Positions 17,284 to 27,162 are shown, counted from the stretch's first letter. The stretch is DNA of 64,000 bases from Methanocaldococcus vulcanius M7 (GCF_000024625.1 NC_013407.1:434001-498000), one strand, 5' to 3'. Notes: generated by a model not told the origin, from the letters alone. Program-made: numbers and translations.

Positions 17284-17632
17284 AGGGCAATCTTTCTTAT
17301 TTCATTATAATATTTTTACTGGTATTTATATTTTTCTACACTATAAGATTTCTACCCATAGATAACCCCTCTTCTTTATAAACCTTTTAACAAAACAATT
17401 CAAACTTTTATTTAAAAAACAACAATAAATAATTAACAAAAACAAAAAACACACTTAATTAACCGTGGATTTCTAAAAACAACTACAAATAATTAAAAAC
17501 TCTAAAAAATCTCCATAATTAAATACATCCAAATATATAAAATAATAAAACAAACCAACCCTCAGAAACCAACTAAAAAACAAATAAAAAACAAAAATCT
17601 AAATTAAAAACCTAAAAATCAAAAAAATAAAA
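17284..17632 (-). promoter_or_regulatory. CRISPR leader of array 2
   Basis: This AT-rich segment next to the youngest repeat aligns along its length with the leader of array 1 (10231-10580), including TTTCTTATTTCATTATAATA, TTTATAAACC and CGTGGATTTCTAAAAACAAC. The TATA-like TTTATAAA would promote leftward transcription of the array. Between here and the ferredoxin gene (17792) there is only unstructured AT-rich sequence. Confidence 0.85.
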
Positions 17633-17791
17633 ACAAACAACAAGATAAATATCATGCATTATTAAATATATAATATAAAAATAGACGTCAATATTAAATA
17701 TTTGTAAAATGCTAAATTGTCTGTTGACGATAACAATATATATGAACTGCCACTATATTTCAGAATATTAAGCATTATTGAGGGAAAAATT

Positions 17792-17962
17792 ATGGTAAAA
17801 GTCAACTATAAGAGATGTGGTTATTGTGGAGCTTGTGTTGGTGTATGTGAAAATTTGGCAATAAACTTAATAGAGCATATAGTTGTGATAGATGAGAAGA
17901 AGTGTAGTAATTGTAATCTTTGTATAATAGTATGTCCATTAAACGCGTTAGAGGGAGAATAA
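17792..17962 (+). CDS. 2[4Fe-4S] ferredoxin
   Basis: The ATG at 17792 (SD AGGGA) gives a 56-residue ferredoxin; upstream in-frame codons lack an SD. Two complete cluster motifs are visible, [11 protein letters not shown] and [12 protein letters not shown], so it carries two low-potential [4Fe-4S] clusters in the cytoplasm. Its stop overlaps the start of the geranylgeranyl reductase gene (TAATG), arguing that it supplies electrons to that reductase. This pairing matches the neighbouring MJ0533-MJ0532 genes as I recall them. Confidence 0.9.
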   Translation: MVKVNYKRCGYCGACVGVCENLAINLIEHIVVIDEKKCSNCNLCIIVCPLNALEGE

Positions 17963-19137
17963 TGAGAGAGTTAAAGGATAGTTATGATGTTGTGGTTGTT
18001 GGAGCAGGGCCTGGAGGAAGTATGGCGAGTTATGCTACTGCAAAAAATGGAGTAAAAACTCTTTTAATTGAAAAATCTCAGGAAATTGGAGAACCAGTAA
18101 GATGTGCCGAGGCAATTCCATCAATTGAGGAATTTGGAATAAAACCAAGTCCTGAGTTTGTTAGAAACATTATTAAAGGAGGGATTCTTTTTTCTCCGTC
18201 TGGAAAGAAGGTTGTTGTTACACAGGGTAAAGCACAGGGGTTTGTTGTTGAAAGAAAGATCTTTGATAAGTATTTGGCAGTTAGAGCTGGTAGGGCAGGA
18301 GCAAAGATTGCTGTGAAGTCAACTGTTGTAGGTTTGGAGAGAGATGGAGATTATTGGAATGTTATAGTTGAGTTTTTAGGAGAGGAGTATGTTATTAAAA
18401 CAAAGATTGTGATCGCTGCCGATGGTGTTGAAAGTAATGTGGCAGAATATGCCGGATTAAAAGCAAAAAAGAAACCATTGGATATATGTTCTTGTGCTGA
18501 GTATGAGATGACAAATGTTGAGTTGTTTGATAAAAATATGATGGAGTTTTACTTTGGAAATGATGTAGCGAAAGGGGGTTATGCTTGGATATTCCCTAAG
18601 GGAGAAACAGCAAATGTTGGATTAGGTGTTAGGGATAAAAAAAAGAAGGCAATTGATTACTTGGAGGAATTTATAGAGAATAGTTTAGCAAGTGATAAAC
18701 TAAAAAACGCTACTCCTGTGGAATTTAAAGTTGGTGGAGCCCCTGTTTCTGGGCCAATAGAAAAAACCTATGCTGATGGGATTTTGGTTGTTGGAGATGC
18801 TGCAGGACAGATAAGCCCTTTAACTGGTGGTGGTATTTATTTAGCGATGGATTGCGGATTGATGGCTGGAGAAGTGGCAAGTAAATCTATAAAGTCAAAT
18901 AATTGGAGTGAGGATGTTTTAAAAGAATATGAGAGGTTATGGAAAGAGAAGCATTATGAGTATTTGCTTAATCATTTAAAGTATAGGAAAATCTTGGAAA
19001 AACTTTCTGATGATGAATTAGATGCTCTTGCGGAAGCGTTAGGGGATAATTTAGATGGTATTGATTTAAAAAAGTTCGTAAAGAGGATAATAACAAAAAA
19101 GCCATCTCTTTTAAAGTATTTCAAGGATCTTATTTAA
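17962..19137 (+). CDS. Digeranylgeranylglycerophospholipid reductase (GGR)
   Basis: The ATG at 17962 overlaps the ferredoxin stop and follows GAGGGAGA, giving 391 residues, the usual family length. The N-terminal FAD Rossmann motif is [13 protein letters not shown]; the second FAD motif is [27 protein letters not shown] contains the conserved substrate-site Cys region. The enzyme saturates the geranylgeranyl chains of archaeal ether lipids at the membrane. The co-translated ferredoxin is the likely reductant. Confidence 0.93.
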   Translation: MRELKDSYDVVVVGAGPGGSMASYATAKNGVKTLLIEKSQEIGEPVRCAEAIPSIEEFGIKPSPEFVRNIIKGGILFSPSGKKVVVTQGKAQGFVVERKIFDKYLAVRAGRAGAKIAVKSTVVGLERDGDYWNVIVEFLGEEYVIKTKIVIAADGVESNVAEYAGLKAKKKPLDICSCAEYEMTNVELFDKNMMEFYFGNDVAKGGYAWIFPKGETANVGLGVRDKKKKAIDYLEEFIENSLASDKLKNATPVEFKVGGAPVSGPIEKTYADGILVVGDAAGQISPLTGGGIYLAMDCGLMAGEVASKSIKSNNWSEDVLKEYERLWKEKHYEYLLNHLKYRKILEKLSDDELDALAEALGDNLDGIDLKKFVKRIITKKPSLLKYFKDLI

Positions 19138-19232
19138 ATTTTCTAAAATTCAAATTTTTAATTGAAATAGTAAATATATTTTTGGCATTGTATTTTATGA
19201 AAAAGAGATATTTAATATTATGATTTTATAAG

Positions 19233-19676
19233 TTATTCTTCTTTTTTGGGTTTTTTAACTACTAAAACTGGACAGTGTGCATTTTTAATAACTCTTTCTG
19301 CAACACTTCCAAGGAGTATTCTTTCGAGACCTGTTTTTCCAGTAGTTCCCATAACGATCAAATCTGCTTTTTTCTTTTCTGCGAATTCTACAATTTCTGT
19401 TGCAGGAACGCCTTCTAACATTTCTGTGTGTATTGTTAACCCTTCTTCTTCTGCAAGTTTTTTTACTTTTTTTAGGGCTTCTTTACCTTCTTCTTTTAAA
19501 AGTTCACTTATTAATTCCCAACTTCCCTCTGCAGGAAGTCCCACAAATGGAGAGACATCTACTACATATATGGCATATAACTCAGAATCAAATTCTTTGG
19601 CAATTGCAATAGCATGCTTTGCAGCTTCGAGTGAAACGTCTGAGCCATCCGTTGGGACGACTATTTTTTTATACAA
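19233..19676 (-). CDS. Universal stress protein UspA family
   Basis: I prefer a TTG start at 19676, giving 147 residues beginning MYKKIVVPTDGSD, because GGTGA lies just before it and a TATA box (19735-19745) would place the transcript start near 19713, right at the more upstream ATG (19715). The ATP-binding motif GTTGKTGLERILLGSVAERV is intact, so it is of the nucleotide-binding type. It probably forms cytoplasmic dimers. The longer 160-residue reading would need a leaderless mRNA. Confidence 0.9.
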   Translation of the reverse strand: MYKKIVVPTDGSDVSLEAAKHAIAIAKEFDSELYAIYVVDVSPFVGLPAEGSWELISELLKEEGKEALKKVKKLAEEEGLTIHTEMLEGVPATEIVEFAEKKKADLIVMGTTGKTGLERILLGSVAERVIKNAHCPVLVVKKPKKEE

Positions 19677-19861
19677 GATTTCACCTTTTTTGGATCGATT
19701 AAGATCTGGAAACATAAATAGTTGGATCTCAACATCTATATAAACCTTAACCGTAAAATTAAAAGTGGCGATGATGAAAAGAGGGTTAGCTGATATTGTG
19801 ATGATACTTACCCGATCTGAGCCATTTTTTATTTTTTATTTTATTTTTATTATTTACTTTT

Positions 19862-20452
19862 TTATTTATCCACGTCTTTTTTGTTATTATCGATTATTAC
19901 AATCCCTCCCTTTAACTTTTCCACTTCTTCTTCACTCAACTCTTCCTCCTCTACACCCTCTCCAATTATTGCACTATGCCCAAGAGGATCTATAAGAATT
20001 AAAGTTGCAGATTCTTTTCCTTCTTTTATATTTTTTATTTTCTCTCTAAGTTCTTCTGCTTTTTTCTTCTGTTCTTCTGTTTCAGCCCATCTTATAAGTG
20101 TCTGGAGGATATTATCCACTCTATTTAATACCCCCTCTACGTTGCTAACGAATCCTTCTGCCAGTGGCCCAGGAGTTATCTCAACTCCAAGTTCTGGTAT
20201 TTCGATATAAGCGGAGGAGCTTCTTACTACTCTTTTATTTAGGTCTTTTTCACTTTTAATTTTTAGTTTATATTTTTTTGGTTCCCTAACCTCTAATGGA
20301 AACACATCACTTCTTCTAAAATTACATTTTTCGCATATCATAGTTGTTTCTAACACCGGACCAAAGTATGGGATGTCTATTTGATGAGAGGTTATAACAA
20401 ATGTTCCTTTTCCTCCACAAACAGGACAATCTAATCTTTGCACGTTTTCCAT
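19862..20452 (-). CDS. ZPR1-type zinc finger protein
   Basis: The start is set at the ATG at 20452, which follows GGTGAT; an ATG at 20464 precedes the SD. The 196-residue protein has a four-Cys zinc finger (CPVCGGKG and CEKCNFRRSDVFP) followed by the ZPR1 beta domain with ITPGPLAEGFVSNVEGVLNRV. Archaeal members are single-repeat versions of eukaryotic ZPR1, which binds elongation factor 1A; the archaeal role is not established. The C-terminus is highly acidic. It is divergent from the HTH gene that opens the eha operon. Confidence 0.88.
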   Translation of the reverse strand: MENVQRLDCPVCGGKGTFVITSHQIDIPYFGPVLETTMICEKCNFRRSDVFPLEVREPKKYKLKIKSEKDLNKRVVRSSSAYIEIPELGVEITPGPLAEGFVSNVEGVLNRVDNILQTLIRWAETEEQKKKAEELREKIKNIKEGKESATLILIDPLGHSAIIGEGVEEEELSEEEVEKLKGGIVIIDNNKKDVDK

Positions 20453-20588
20453 TGTATCACCCATGGGAACTTTTAATCAATCTAATATATAAAATTTTCG
20501 TCTTGGGTTTTGTAGTTAATTTTATATATTTGCCAGAGGATAATGTTATTCCATAGCGATAATGTAATGATTGATTATGAACAATAGC

Positions 20589-20602
20589 GGAAATTAATTT
20601 CC
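20589..20602. promoter_or_regulatory. Perfect 14-bp palindrome upstream of the HTH gene, candidate operator
   Basis: GGAAATTAATTTCC is its own reverse complement and ends 20 nt before the ATG of the HTH regulator at 20623. A TATA-like TTTATATATTT lies near 20521-20531. A palindrome here fits a dimeric HTH autoregulator controlling the eha operon. ATAGCG also occurs twice (near 20554 and 20585). Confidence 0.4.
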
Positions 20603-20622
20603 TATAAAGTTAAAGTGGGAAC

Positions 20623-21261
20623 ATGTATAAGAAATTAGAAATCATCGAACGAGCAATTCTCTTAAATCCACAATATATTCAAGCATTTAGGGAAAAATTA
20701 AAAATAACTCAGTCAAAATTAGCAAAAGAAAGCGGGATAAGTCAGTCCCATCTTAGTATGCTGGAGAAGGGAAAGAGACCTGCAACCAAACTTATCGCAA
20801 CAGCATTAACGCTTGGATTATTAAAGTGTTTCTCATCAAATAATGTTGAAAATCCAATTATTGAACTTTTAGATGCACTTTCCATGCTAAAATTTGAAGA
20901 TACATTTGCAGAGTTAGTTTCTGAAATAATAGAAAAGGGTGATAAAAAGTATTTGAGATATATAGAGGCGTATCCGGTGTTAATAATTAGCAAAGAAAAT
21001 CTCTTAAACGAAATGAGAACAAGATTGGAAGTTATAGATATTGAGAAGATCGAGATGTCAAGGGGAAGGATAAAGGTTATAGGAAGGCATAGGGACAATA
21101 AGTGTGTGGAAATATTTTTAGATTGCTCAGATATAAGGAGATTAGAAAAAAAATTTATGAAAAAAACAGGAAAAAAAGTTATTGTCCAGGTCTTCCCAAA
21201 GGATGAGGTTCCTCCTATTTATTCAACAAATAAGGACTGTGTGATAATACACTGTTGGTGA
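20623..21261 (+). CDS. XRE-family HTH transcription regulator at head of eha operon
   Basis: The 212-residue protein has an N-terminal Cro/CI-type HTH at about residues 24-70 ([20 protein letters not shown] with LEKGKRPA after it). The middle is helical and the C-terminus ends IIHCW after a compact alpha/beta region ([17 protein letters not shown]). The stop lies six nt before the ehaA start, so it is the first gene of the hydrogenase operon. I infer that it senses a redox or energy signal and controls the operon through the palindrome at 20589; the signal is unknown. It matches MJ0529 as I remember it. Confidence 0.85.
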   Translation: MYKKLEIIERAILLNPQYIQAFREKLKITQSKLAKESGISQSHLSMLEKGKRPATKLIATALTLGLLKCFSSNNVENPIIELLDALSMLKFEDTFAELVSEIIEKGDKKYLRYIEAYPVLIISKENLLNEMRTRLEVIDIEKIEMSRGRIKVIGRHRDNKCVEIFLDCSDIRRLEKKFMKKTGKKVIVQVFPKDEVPPIYSTNKDCVIIHCW

Positions 21262-21266
21262 TCATA

Positions 21267-21530
21267 ATGCAAATACTGGTTCTCTATGCTATATCACTGA
21301 TAACTTCAATAGTTGTAGCTGCACTGCTAAAAATGCCATTAATTCAAAAAAGTAGGCCAATTAGATTCAGTTTTGAGACATCCATATTGTTTCCAACACC
21401 AATTTTAGCGTTGGGAATTGAGGCAATATTTCGAAATTTGTTTGGGGATTATATTACGTTGGCATTTTTTGCTGGATTGTTTGGAGCTTTGTTCTCTAAG
21501 TACTCTGATAAGATCTTTGGTGAGCCATAA
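21267..21530 (+). CDS. ehaA: Energy-converting hydrogenase A subunit EhaA
   Basis: The ATG at 21267 follows GGTGATC. The 87-residue protein has two or three TM segments. Assignment rests mainly on its place as the first of fifteen subunits in the canonical ehaA-O order, with matching sizes. Its stop overlaps the ehaB start (TAATGG), implying tight coupling. Confidence 0.85.
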   Translation: MQILVLYAISLITSIVVAALLKMPLIQKSRPIRFSFETSILFPTPILALGIEAIFRNLFGDYITLAFFAGLFGALFSKYSDKIFGEP

Positions 21531-22030
21531 TGGATGAGATAGTTGTGAGTATACTAAAAATGCTTGTCGCCGGGGCAATATGTTGGGTTAATTTTGTTAT
21601 TATTGACACATACTTTGGACTTCCTGAACAACCCGGCGTTTTAGGAGCTAAAACAATAGGTGAAAAAGTTAGAGATATTGGTGGAAACATCCACGGTGGG
21701 TATTTTATGGGAAATATTGTTTGTTCCCCTGATGCATCTGCTGGAACTTTGCTTGCTTCAATAATGAACTACCTTATGGGTGTCGAAGGAGGGTTAATAA
21801 CGGCCCTTCTTGTTTGGATCGGAAATCGACTCTGTGCAGATCCGGGGTATGCGGGAACCATTGGAGCTTTAGCAATAACTGCAATTATATTCCTTTTAAA
21901 GCCAATAATTGAGCCAAAATATTTTGTTGCAGGAATGGTTTTGGCTATATTCACTATTCAGGGTTTAGATCATAAGCATGCATCTTTATTACTTGGAAAA
22001 ATAGCTAAAAAAATGAATAGAGGGGAATAA
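21530..22030 (+). CDS. ehaB: Energy-converting hydrogenase A subunit EhaB
   Basis: The 166-residue membrane protein has four or more TM segments and a conserved-looking loop with [19 protein letters not shown]. Eha uses an ion gradient to drive reduction of ferredoxin by H2, refilling methanogenesis intermediates. EhaB is one of about ten small integral subunits without a defined individual role. Both ends overlap neighbours by one base. Confidence 0.88.
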   Translation: MDEIVVSILKMLVAGAICWVNFVIIDTYFGLPEQPGVLGAKTIGEKVRDIGGNIHGGYFMGNIVCSPDASAGTLLASIMNYLMGVEGGLITALLVWIGNRLCADPGYAGTIGALAITAIIFLLKPIIEPKYFVAGMVLAIFTIQGLDHKHASLLLGKIAKKMNRGE

Positions 22031-22275
22031 TGGATATATTAGAAATAGTTATTGGAGCAGTAGCCCTTTTAATGACTTTAAGGATATTTTTAGAGAGAAG
22101 TAGGGCAAGGAAGCTATTATATTTGTGCTGTTTAAGTTTTTGTATTTCTGCTCTGATTGCTTTGTATGTAAAGAGTCCAATGGGTGGAATTACAGCGATT
22201 GTATACTTTATAACTTCCACTCTATCATCTAACGCGATCGCTTACACAATAGAACAAACAAAACACATTGAATAA
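22030..22275 (+). CDS. ehaC: Energy-converting hydrogenase A subunit EhaC
   Basis: The 81-residue protein has two or three TM segments with a basic loop LERSRARK. It overlaps the ehaB stop. Identification is by position and size within the ehaA-O series. Confidence 0.83.
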   Translation: MDILEIVIGAVALLMTLRIFLERSRARKLLYLCCLSFCISALIALYVKSPMGGITAIVYFITSTLSSNAIAYTIEQTKHIE

Positions 22276-22318
22276 AAAATTTAAAATTAAAAATAAAAAT
22301 TAAAAATGGGTGAAAAAT

Positions 22319-22597
22319 TTGGAAGTTCTTCCACTTATCTCTGGTATTTGTTGTATACTTGGAGGATTAGGGGTTGTTCTTCACACCAATCCTATAAACA
22401 AAATAATAATGCTGGCTTTGCTTGAAATTGGGATGATCGGTTTAATTGTCTCATCTTACTATCTTGATATTGCAATAATTTCCTCTATCTGTGAGCCGAT
22501 ATGCACGATAATTTTGCTTTTGGGATATATGAAATATTTAACCACGATTAAGAAGAAGAAAAAGTTTGGAAGGGATCTTCCAGTTTTATCAAAGTAG
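22319..22597 (+). CDS. ehaD: Energy-converting hydrogenase A subunit EhaD
   Basis: I choose a TTG start at 22319 (MEVLPLISG), five nt after GGTGA; an in-frame GTG at 22310 is part of the SD itself. The 92-residue protein has three TM segments and resembles NuoK/MrpC-like small subunits, with HTNPINKIIMLALLEIGMIG. The tail KKKKKFGRDLP is cytoplasmic. Confidence 0.83.
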   Translation: MEVLPLISGICCILGGLGVVLHTNPINKIIMLALLEIGMIGLIVSSYYLDIAIISSICEPICTIILLLGYMKYLTTIKKKKKFGRDLPVLSK

Positions 22598-22611
22598 TTG
22601 GAGGGAGTTTT

Positions 22612-22869
22612 ATGGATTTAGTTCAATACATCCTCTACTTGGGTTATGCACTATTGATAATTGGCACTCTTGGTGCAATTCTTGGACCAAAAGTTGAAGA
22701 TCCATTAATACGATTTCTGAATGTGGAGGTTCCGAGTATAGGTGTGGCGTTGATATTCCTTACGTATGATGAGGATTTAGCATTGATGACGTTTATAGCG
22801 GTTAATGCGATATTATCTTTGATATTGATTAGAGCCCTAATTTTAAAGGAGAAATATGAAAGCGAGTGA
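22612..22869 (+). CDS. ehaE: Energy-converting hydrogenase A subunit EhaE
   Basis: The 85-residue protein with two or three TM segments starts at an ATG after GGAGGGAG, 14 nt downstream of ehaD. Motif GAILGPKVEDPLIRFLNVEV is on a loop. Its place and size match EhaE. Confidence 0.83.
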   Translation: MDLVQYILYLGYALLIIGTLGAILGPKVEDPLIRFLNVEVPSIGVALIFLTYDEDLALMTFIAVNAILSLILIRALILKEKYESE

Positions 22870-22959
22870 AACTTGATAATATTAAAGAAATATGAAATAA
22901 TAAAGATTAGATAAGCTGGATTTAGGTAATTAAGCGATAATAAAATTTTTGGTGGAAAA

Positions 22960-23421
22960 ATGAAGAAGTTGGGAAAAATCTGGAACTATCTTTCCAAACC
23001 TGAGGTCGTTCCGAGGATATTCTCCATATTTATAGCTCTGATCTTTGTGTTTGGATTGTTGATGCCTCACTATCTAAACCCAGATCAACTCTATCCAAAA
23101 CCGGTTCCTCACTCTCAGACATTAAAGACACCCTTAGCCCCTTATGATAGAGGAGGAGTCCCGTTAAAAGTTCCTGCAAAATTAAAATCCCAGTATCCAC
23201 AATATGAGCCAGATCTTGGAATGATAACTGCTTATTTAACCCCTGTGGCTAATTGGATTAAAGATAAAACCTATTACTTTGGAACAACTATCGTTTCTAC
23301 ACCTGGAGGAATACTTGATGAGATACTCTACTACACGAGGGGGATGGATACAGTGTTGGAAAGTTCTATCCTGCTCATATCCTTTATAATATTCAGCTGG
23401 ATGTTCTTTAATAAGGATTAG
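22960..23421 (+). CDS. ehaF: Energy-converting hydrogenase A subunit EhaF
   Basis: The 153-residue protein has an N-terminal TM (about 20-40), a Pro-rich extracytoplasmic region ([15 protein letters not shown]) and a C-terminal TM. The ATG follows TGGTGG. It is separated from ehaE by 90 nt, the largest early gap in the operon. Position and size match EhaF. Confidence 0.85.
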   Translation: MKKLGKIWNYLSKPEVVPRIFSIFIALIFVFGLLMPHYLNPDQLYPKPVPHSQTLKTPLAPYDRGGVPLKVPAKLKSQYPQYEPDLGMITAYLTPVANWIKDKTYYFGTTIVSTPGGILDEILYYTRGMDTVLESSILLISFIIFSWMFFNKD

Positions 23422-23429
23422 GTGATAAA

Positions 23430-24125
23430 ATGGAAAATATTATCTACTCTATTTACCATCCCACAATGATAATCGGATTTTCAGTTGGAATACTATCTTT
23501 ACTTGCTATTGGGTTTCAGAAGGATGATTTACACGCTTTAATACTTGCAGATGTTGTGGAATGTGCAATGCTTGTTATAATTGCAGGAGTGGGCACTGAT
23601 TTAGCTGAGGCGTTGATTCTGCCGGGATTGGTTGTTAGCTTGGCTGAACTTTTAGCCGTTTCAGAGGTTTTAATAACAAGAAAGCATATTCAGACAAAAA
23701 ACCATGACTCTAAGAAATTTAAACTTTTTGAAGAATTTAAACTACCCTTACATACTGGAGAGTTGAAGTATGATATCGAGATGGAGGTGTTAAAAACCTC
23801 TCCAAAATTTTTCGCAATTATTTTAATTGTATATGGAGCGATACTAAGTGGATTTACAGGAGGGGCAGTCATTGCCACAGGATTATTGTTCTATGCATTA
23901 TCTCAGAGGGTTTTGGGCTTAAATATCTCTGATGAAGTAAAAACCTTATGGGAAGGGATGGCTGGATTATCTGGGGTAGCTTGGGCTTTTTGGATCTTTG
24001 GATTTCTTGGATTTTTCCTCTTTCCGAAATACTGGCTTGTCTGTCTTTTGATGTCAGGTTTGGGGCTGGTTATTAAAGTTGGATCCAAACTTGGACTTGT
24101 TGGATATATTGGTGAGGTTAAGTGA
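23430..24125 (+). CDS. ehaG: Energy-converting hydrogenase A subunit EhaG
   Basis: The 231-residue membrane protein has six or so TM segments with a central hydrophilic loop (about 85-125). The ATG follows GGTGATAAA. It lies eight nt from ehaF. The family call is by order and size; its individual role in the complex is not defined. Confidence 0.85.
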   Translation: MENIIYSIYHPTMIIGFSVGILSLLAIGFQKDDLHALILADVVECAMLVIIAGVGTDLAEALILPGLVVSLAELLAVSEVLITRKHIQTKNHDSKKFKLFEEFKLPLHTGELKYDIEMEVLKTSPKFFAIILIVYGAILSGFTGGAVIATGLLFYALSQRVLGLNISDEVKTLWEGMAGLSGVAWAFWIFGFLGFFLFPKYWLVCLLMSGLGLVIKVGSKLGLVGYIGEVK

Positions 24126-24166
24126 TCTTTCTAAACATAAAATAAGTTATCAATGGGTGAATTACA

Positions 24167-24823
24167 ATGATCAGCTCAATAATAGGACAACTCTTTGGAA
24201 TTGTTCCATTTGGGGACATTGTATTTGGATTTTCGGAATTTTCTATTATCGGATTTGTTGTTGCGTTAATTTTTACGATTGTAGTGTATTTAACCAAACC
24301 AGAAAAACAGTTAGAGGCACAAAAATTTAGAGTTGAAGATAAATTAGAAGTGGTAAGCTTAGAAGAGCTTAAAATCAGAAGAATGATGGCGATTGTATGT
24401 GGGATAGCTACTGCGGGGGCTATGTTAACTTATGATTTGTTTGATTATGCTTTATTTTTAACTCTTGTAGGAATTGCGAATATTGGAATTGTTTCGGCTG
24501 TAAAAAAGGACTGGGTGTTAAATGCAAGCTATCAGTATGGTCTTATTGCAATGATTGCAACTCTTCCTTTATTTGGTTCTGCAGGAATGATATTAGCAAA
24601 AACTGGAACTCTTTCACTGTTTGAGCTTCCAAAAATCCCTACTTCACTGTTATTTGAAAAGATCATATTTGCTGCGGGAATGGCAGGAGAGACAGGTATT
24701 GCCCCTTTCTATGCCTCCAAGGCAGAGATGTTTAGGGCTCCCGGCTCTCCATACATCCTTATGATTCATCTTTCATCACTTCTGTTGATAGTGAGAACTG
24801 TTGAGATACTTTTAACGATTTAA
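24167..24823 (+). CDS. ehaH: Energy-converting hydrogenase A subunit EhaH
   Basis: The 218-residue integral membrane protein starts at an ATG after GGGTGAA. It has six TM segments, and AAGMAGETGIAPFYASKAEMF recalls the conserved amphipathic region of complex I-type antiporter-like subunits. EhaH is one of the four subunits with counterparts in other group 4 hydrogenases and probably takes part in ion translocation. Confidence 0.87.
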   Translation: MISSIIGQLFGIVPFGDIVFGFSEFSIIGFVVALIFTIVVYLTKPEKQLEAQKFRVEDKLEVVSLEELKIRRMMAIVCGIATAGAMLTYDLFDYALFLTLVGIANIGIVSAVKKDWVLNASYQYGLIAMIATLPLFGSAGMILAKTGTLSLFELPKIPTSLLFEKIIFAAGMAGETGIAPFYASKAEMFRAPGSPYILMIHLSSLLLIVRTVEILLTI

Positions 24824-24833
24824 AGGTGAAAAA

Positions 24834-25034
24834 ATGGATGAAGAAAGAAAATGTGGACTTTATTTGTTGATAATTGGATTGCTATGCACATTTGGAATTG
24901 TGATGTTTAAAGGAATGATATGCTACCTACTCTATGTAATTGCTGTTCCCTGCTTACTTTATGGAATTGGATCATACTTAATTCCAAAAACTCGAAGAAA
25001 AAACGCAGGTAGATTACCGTTTAGAGGATTCTAA
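24834..25034 (+). CDS. ehaI: Energy-converting hydrogenase A subunit EhaI
   Basis: The 66-residue protein has two TM segments and a basic C-terminus (KTRRKNAGRLPF). The ATG follows AAAGGTGA, ten nt after ehaH. A 125-nt gap follows before ehaJ. Confidence 0.82.
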   Translation: MDEERKCGLYLLIIGLLCTFGIVMFKGMICYLLYVIAVPCLLYGIGSYLIPKTRRKNAGRLPFRGF

Positions 25035-25159
25035 AAGATAATTAAAGATAGCTGTTTAAGACAAATCAAGAAAGATAAGCTATCTAAAAAACGTAAAAAA
25101 GAGAATAGATAAAAAATAGTGAAAAATAAACGAAAAAGACGTAAGTTAAGGTGAGGATC

Positions 25160-26038
25160 ATGGATTCATCCATAATAAACGTAGTAAATCTAACAATTCA
25201 TGCATTTTTGGTTGGATCTCTGTTGCTTGGACTTCACAGAAAGATTATTGCAAGAATTCAAGGAAGGCCAGGTCCTCCTATAATACAATATCTACTTCAC
25301 ACAATTAAATTCTATGTAAAGGAGATAACCTTTCCCATAACTGCTGGAAACCCTCTCTACATATTTGTAGCATTGTTAGATGTTTCTGTTTGGTTAACGG
25401 CCTTAATTATTGCGATAGACCTTAAATCCTCATTATTAATAATTATTGGAATTTATGTATTGCAGAAAATAGTGGAACACGGATGTGGGCTATCCTCTGG
25501 ATCTCCATATGGAAAGATTGGAGGAGTTAGGAGTGTCTTCTCAGCTGCGGCGGAAGTGCCTTTATTTGCAGTAGTTGCAGCAATATATCTAACAACACAT
25601 TCCGTTCTAATTTCAGATATATTAAATTATCAATCAATACATGGAAGTTTACTCTTCAAAATGCCAATTTGTGCCTTTGCATTCTTTATACTGCTTGTCT
25701 CTAAGGCACCAAATAGCCCCTTTGGGATTGTCAAGGGAAAAGATATTGTCAGTGGATACATGACAGAACATTATGGTTTACTGGCTTCTATAATATACAT
25801 TGCTGAGGCAATTGCCTACTTCGCTCTACTTTGGATCTTTATTGCGGTCTTTATTGGGCCTTGGGTTGTGTCTCATCCATTGATAACACTGGCTGTGATG
25901 ATCGGGCTAACTGTTATATTAGCGTTTGTTAATGGACTAACTCCTCTCTTAGCTCCTCATCACTCAGTAATGCTTCAAATGACCATTGCAGGATTAGTGT
26001 TATGTGATGTGCTATATCGCTTAATAATGGGAGGGTAG
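25160..26038 (+). CDS. ehaJ: Energy-converting hydrogenase A subunit EhaJ (NuoH/EchB-like)
   Basis: I use the ATG at 25160, which follows AGGTGAGG; a GTG at 25151 is inside that SD. The 292-residue, eight-TM protein is the NuoH-type subunit that joins the hydrogenase module to the membrane arm. Motifs include RKIIARIQGRPGPP near the N-terminus, the hallmark of this family, and FSAAAEVPLF with the conserved Glu. Confidence 0.93.
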   Translation: MDSSIINVVNLTIHAFLVGSLLLGLHRKIIARIQGRPGPPIIQYLLHTIKFYVKEITFPITAGNPLYIFVALLDVSVWLTALIIAIDLKSSLLIIIGIYVLQKIVEHGCGLSSGSPYGKIGGVRSVFSAAAEVPLFAVVAAIYLTTHSVLISDILNYQSIHGSLLFKMPICAFAFFILLVSKAPNSPFGIVKGKDIVSGYMTEHYGLLASIIYIAEAIAYFALLWIFIAVFIGPWVVSHPLITLAVMIGLTVILAFVNGLTPLLAPHHSVMLQMTIAGLVLCDVLYRLIMGG

Positions 26039-26063
26039 ATTATAAATTTTACTGAGGGATAGT

Positions 26064-26324
26064 ATGAGCAAAGCAAAAAATTACATCTATTTCTTTGCAA
26101 TTGCTTGTTTAATAGCTCTTGCATATACTATTTCAATAAATGCAATACAAATGAGTGTAATTCCAGCCATATTAGTATTTCTATTTATATTTGCATTAGA
26201 GGTCTCATCTATAAACAAAAGAATAGCTCACAATCTTGAAAAAATAGAGGTTTTATTCATGCTCGCTGTCTTGGTGTTCTTTGCATATGCTCTTTATAAA
26301 CTGTATATTGTTATTCCCACATAA
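26064..26324 (+). CDS. ehaK: Energy-converting hydrogenase A subunit EhaK
   Basis: The 86-residue protein has three TM segments with a short charged loop SSINKRIAHNLEKIE. The ATG follows GAGGGAT. Call by position and size between ehaJ and ehaL. Confidence 0.82.
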   Translation: MSKAKNYIYFFAIACLIALAYTISINAIQMSVIPAILVFLFIFALEVSSINKRIAHNLEKIEVLFMLAVLVFFAYALYKLYIVIPT

Positions 26325-26339
26325 AAACGGTGAGAGGTT

Positions 26340-26630
26340 ATGGATCTGTTTAATCTTAATTTATCAATAGTCCTATTTATAATAGGGAACTTCGTTGGAT
26401 TAGAATACAGTTATAGAAGATACACAACCCCTTATGCTGAGAAAAAAATAGATAAAATAGCATTAATTTTGTCAGTAGTGGGAGGTTTGCTGATAAACAC
26501 GCCTCTTTATGCAGTAGGATGTTTCTTAATTGGGTTTCCATTAGGTATGAGGCCAGGATATGGAAGGATCGAGTTTGTAGTTGGAGGGATTATTGCATTA
26601 CTAACTTATCTTATACTAAACTCATACTAA
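26340..26630 (+). CDS. ehaL: Energy-converting hydrogenase A subunit EhaL
   Basis: The 96-residue protein has three TM segments and a cytoplasmic loop [17 protein letters not shown]. The ATG follows GGTGAGAGG. It is the last of the membrane subunits before the soluble EhaM-EhaN-EhaO block. Confidence 0.83.
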   Translation: MDLFNLNLSIVLFIIGNFVGLEYSYRRYTTPYAEKKIDKIALILSVVGGLLINTPLYAVGCFLIGFPLGMRPGYGRIEFVVGGIIALLTYLILNSY

Positions 26631-26679
26631 ATACCCAAATACTTAATAACGTATTTGGGTTGTTGTTGAGGTGAACACA

Positions 26680-27093
26680 ATGTCTGAAATTGTAGATATT
26701 GACAAAAGATACGTAGAAAATGCCTTAAAACAAAAAATGAATGTTCTAAGAGATAACAGATATTTGATGGATGATGTATTTATCCCAATAGCTAAGGCGT
26801 TAAAAATGGATGTTGAAGAAGTTATAGAGTTATTTGCAAAAAAACTGGATTTTGCCTCTTGCTATGAATTGCACGCTTATGCAGAACAGGCAAGGATGGG
26901 ATGTTTAGGAAGAAAGGTGGATATTGATTTAGGATTATGTTGGATCTGTGATTTCTTTGGATTAATAACAAAAGAAGAAGCGGATCTTATTAGAAAAAAA
27001 GTTGTTGAAAGCCATCTGTTATATAAAAAGCCATACAATGAGGCGTTAGAAGAAGGAAGGCAGATGATTATTAAATTGCTAAAAGAGGAGTAA
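26680..27093 (+). CDS. ehaM: Energy-converting hydrogenase A subunit EhaM (DUF1959)
   Basis: The ATG at 26680 follows GAGGTGAA; a GTG at 26671 is part of the SD. The 137-residue soluble helical protein contains [20 protein letters not shown] and matches the DUF1959 family found only with Eha. It is one of the hydrophilic subunits and probably sits on the cytoplasmic face of the hydrogenase module. Confidence 0.87.
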   Translation: MSEIVDIDKRYVENALKQKMNVLRDNRYLMDDVFIPIAKALKMDVEEVIELFAKKLDFASCYELHAYAEQARMGCLGRKVDIDLGLCWICDFFGLITKEEADLIRKKVVESHLLYKKPYNEALEEGRQMIIKLLKEE

Positions 27094-27162
27094 TCTGTTG
27101 TATATTTATCTATTAAGTTTATCTATTAATCTGCTTCCTAAAATTTGGCTGGAGGAATAGCT

